32,500 bases of DNA from Emiliania huxleyi CCMP1516 (Eukaryota > Haptophyta > Isochrysidales > Noelaerhabdaceae). This document shows positions 31,161-32,500 of this stretch, in pieces. The position numbers and the translations under genes were made by a program. The stretch spans positions 128,397 through 160,896 of the forward strand of contig NW_005200362.1 of assembly GCF_000372725.1 (NCBI RefSeq), read 5' to 3'. The stretch's first letter is position 1. The number at the start of each line of letters is the position of its first letter. Under the pieces are notes generated by a model. The model worked only from the letters and a program-made list of their open reading frames with translations, was not told the origin of the DNA and did not search any database.

Positions 31161-32102
31161 ATGCACGTGAAGCTCACCGCGCTCTTTGTGGCGTCCGTCA
31201 CCGCCGTGTCGAACACGACCGACCACGGCTTTGAGGCTGGATTCGAAATCCTCACGTGCAATTCCACCGACTGCTCGACCGAATGCACGACTCGGGAGAC
31301 CATCTCCACGGGAGAGTGCCTCGCCGATCCTCAGGATTCAGATCTGCCTTTGGCGGTCAGTATCCCTCAAACGGCGGCCTCGTTGATGTTGACCTGTGAC
31401 GGTGACACCTTGACCGTGACCTCCTACACCACTTGGGACTGCTCCGACAGCGGCACCGAGCTTCCATGGAACTTGTTGGAGACGTGCCTCTCCGTGGGAG
31501 GCATTCTCGACGACCTTTCTGGAGACGTCGATTTGGGTCTACCGGGGTCTATGGGTTTCCTCTGCAAGACACCCGCCGCCACGGTGGTCACCTCCTTCAC
31601 GCTCGCCGGCGCGGTCGAAGACTTTAACGGCGAGCCGGAGCGGGCGGCGATCAAGGCGGTGCTCGCCGCGGGCGCGGGCGTCTCGCCGTCGGCGGTCTCC
31701 CTGACGTTCTCGCCTGGCTCCGTGGTGGTCTCGGCAAAGATCCTCTTCAAGGTGTCGGCGGCCGCGGACGCGGCGGTGATCGCGCTCTCGGACGGCATCC
31801 TTGCTGATGCGACGAAACTCCAAGAGGCTCTCAACGATCAGTTCGCGGAAGATGGCATCGATACCGACGTCACGGTCTCTCGGCTCGAGCCACCCAAGGT
31901 GGAGTCCGACGACGACGACGGCGGTATTTGCATCTTGTGCCTCATTGCCCTGAGCTTCGGCATCGTCGTCGGCGTCTTGGCCCTCATTGCCCTGAGCGTG
32001 CTCCTCTTCCTGTGGCTTACGGGCGCCGCCTGCTTCAAGAAGGCGGATGGGGGGTACCCCACCGGAAAGCCAGGGGTCGCCGGTGCCGGCGAGGCCGCCT
32101 AA
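31161..32102 (+). CDS. Type I membrane protein with Cys-rich ectodomain and SEA-like module, 313 aa
   Basis: Starts MHVKLTALFVASVTAVSNTT, a probable signal peptide cut near residue 16. Residues ~30-135 have eight or more cysteines (TCNSTDCSTECTT, GECL, TCDGD, WDCSD, ETCL, FLCK) and N-glycosylation-type NTT/NST sites. Residues ~140-243 form an alpha/beta module (TSFTLAGAVEDF, VVVSAKILFKV, GIDTDVTVSRLEP) seen in many algal surface proteins and resembling SEA-like folds. An Asp run (250-253) precedes a long hydrophobic helix (~256-289), then a short Lys/Gly tail. Likely a cell-surface or secretory-pathway protein; ligand unknown. Intronless; no clear promoter motif. Confidence 0.75.
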   Translation: MHVKLTALFVASVTAVSNTTDHGFEAGFEILTCNSTDCSTECTTRETISTGECLADPQDSDLPLAVSIPQTAASLMLTCDGDTLTVTSYTTWDCSDSGTELPWNLLETCLSVGGILDDLSGDVDLGLPGSMGFLCKTPAATVVTSFTLAGAVEDFNGEPERAAIKAVLAAGAGVSPSAVSLTFSPGSVVVSAKILFKVSAAADAAVIALSDGILADATKLQEALNDQFAEDGIDTDVTVSRLEPPKVESDDDDGGICILCLIALSFGIVVGVLALIALSVLLFLWLTGAACFKKADGGYPTGKPGVAGAGEAA

Positions 32103-32500
32103 GAGGGCATCCCCGCCAGCCCAGGCCCCAGGGGGAGCGTGTATGTAGCCGCCACGAGCAAGCTCGGCCCAAGCGGTCGCGTGGCTCACGCGCGCCCCGC
32201 CACGTTGTGCAGTACAACAGTACGAGCATGTTGTTCACTGGCCCGGTGGGGCGATGCGAGCTGATGCGGGCGTTTTGCGGACGATATCCGCCCGTGTCAA
32301 TCAATCGTGCACCGTAGTAGGCCGGATGCGTTCATACGCGAATTGATTGATTCGAATTAAGGTAAAGTACGCGTGAAAACGAAATAACCCACGGGCCCTC
32401 AGCGGAGCTGGGAAGAGGACCGCCGCAAGCGGCGTGGCGTGGGTCGGTTGTGCATCCCTCCGGGGGCCCCTCTGCGCCGGGGAGGCGTTCTTGGAGGCTA
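32103..32500. other. 3' flank of the membrane protein gene
   Basis: No gene seen. TCAATCAATC (32296-32306) and GAATTGATTGATTCGAATT (32340-32358) form an inverted pair that could fold; significance unknown. Confidence 0.35.

Overview
The window looks like a nuclear segment of a GC-rich unicellular eukaryote. Spliced WD40, kinase, PP2C, kelch, RCC1, Myb and LRR-type genes are present. There is no prokaryotic gene organisation, and introns are packed with 10-11 bp minisatellites. High GC, frequent inferred GC-AG introns and a membrane-anchored Toll/IL-1R-like ('FVSHAW ... RLWCxxE') protein suggest a haptophyte-type alga (Emiliania/Prymnesium-like). The species assignment is an inference, and all splice sites are inferred from reading frame and protein homology, not from transcripts.

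Layout, left to right. 75-2653 (-): UTP4/Cirhin-like WD40 gene with at least seven exons, cut or fading at the left edge. 3870-6767 (-): intronless ankyrin/LRR protein of 965 aa. 7455-8304: a short non-autonomous element with perfect 48-bp terminal inverted repeats. 8681-10111 (-): intronless F-box-like/RCC1-repeat protein, divergent over 112 bp from a seven-exon protein kinase at 10224-12121 (+). 12538-14339 (+): four-exon PP2C phosphatase. 14914-15470 (-): broken zinc-binding ORF. 16477-18417 and 22757-24688: a ~1.94-kb near-identical inverted duplication, each arm carrying a 128-aa ORF, a noncoding divergent-promoter interval and the start of a Myb gene. Only the left Myb copy (18184-19371) is complete. 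The 4.3-kb spacer also holds an unrecognised ORF, a damaged VOC/glyoxalase fragment and a kelch gene (21241-22392, -). 25076-29550 (-): a ~13-exon gene for a multi-pass membrane protein with a C-terminal Toll/IL-1R-like domain. 30146-30517 (-): RNase H remnant of a retroelement. 31161-32102 (+): type I membrane protein.

The most notable result is in the introns. Across four unrelated genes, many introns of about 63-81 bp carry a copy of the adjoining exon edge, so a direct repeat of 10-36 bp spans both splice junctions like a target-site duplication. Inferred donors are often GC rather than GT. Intron bodies also share sequence between genes: one ~35-nt cassette lies in the kinase gene in both orientations and several times in the Toll-like gene. 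Two further shared motifs link UTP4 introns to introns of the Toll-like gene. Together this looks like recent intron gain by introner-like elements, followed by expansion of 10-11 bp minisatellites in the older introns. Several genes in the same window (ankyrin/LRR, RCC1, kelch, Myb, the membrane protein) have no introns.

No operon-like coupling is expected. The kinase and PP2C genes lie head-to-tail, and the kinase may share a short bidirectional promoter with the RCC1 gene.
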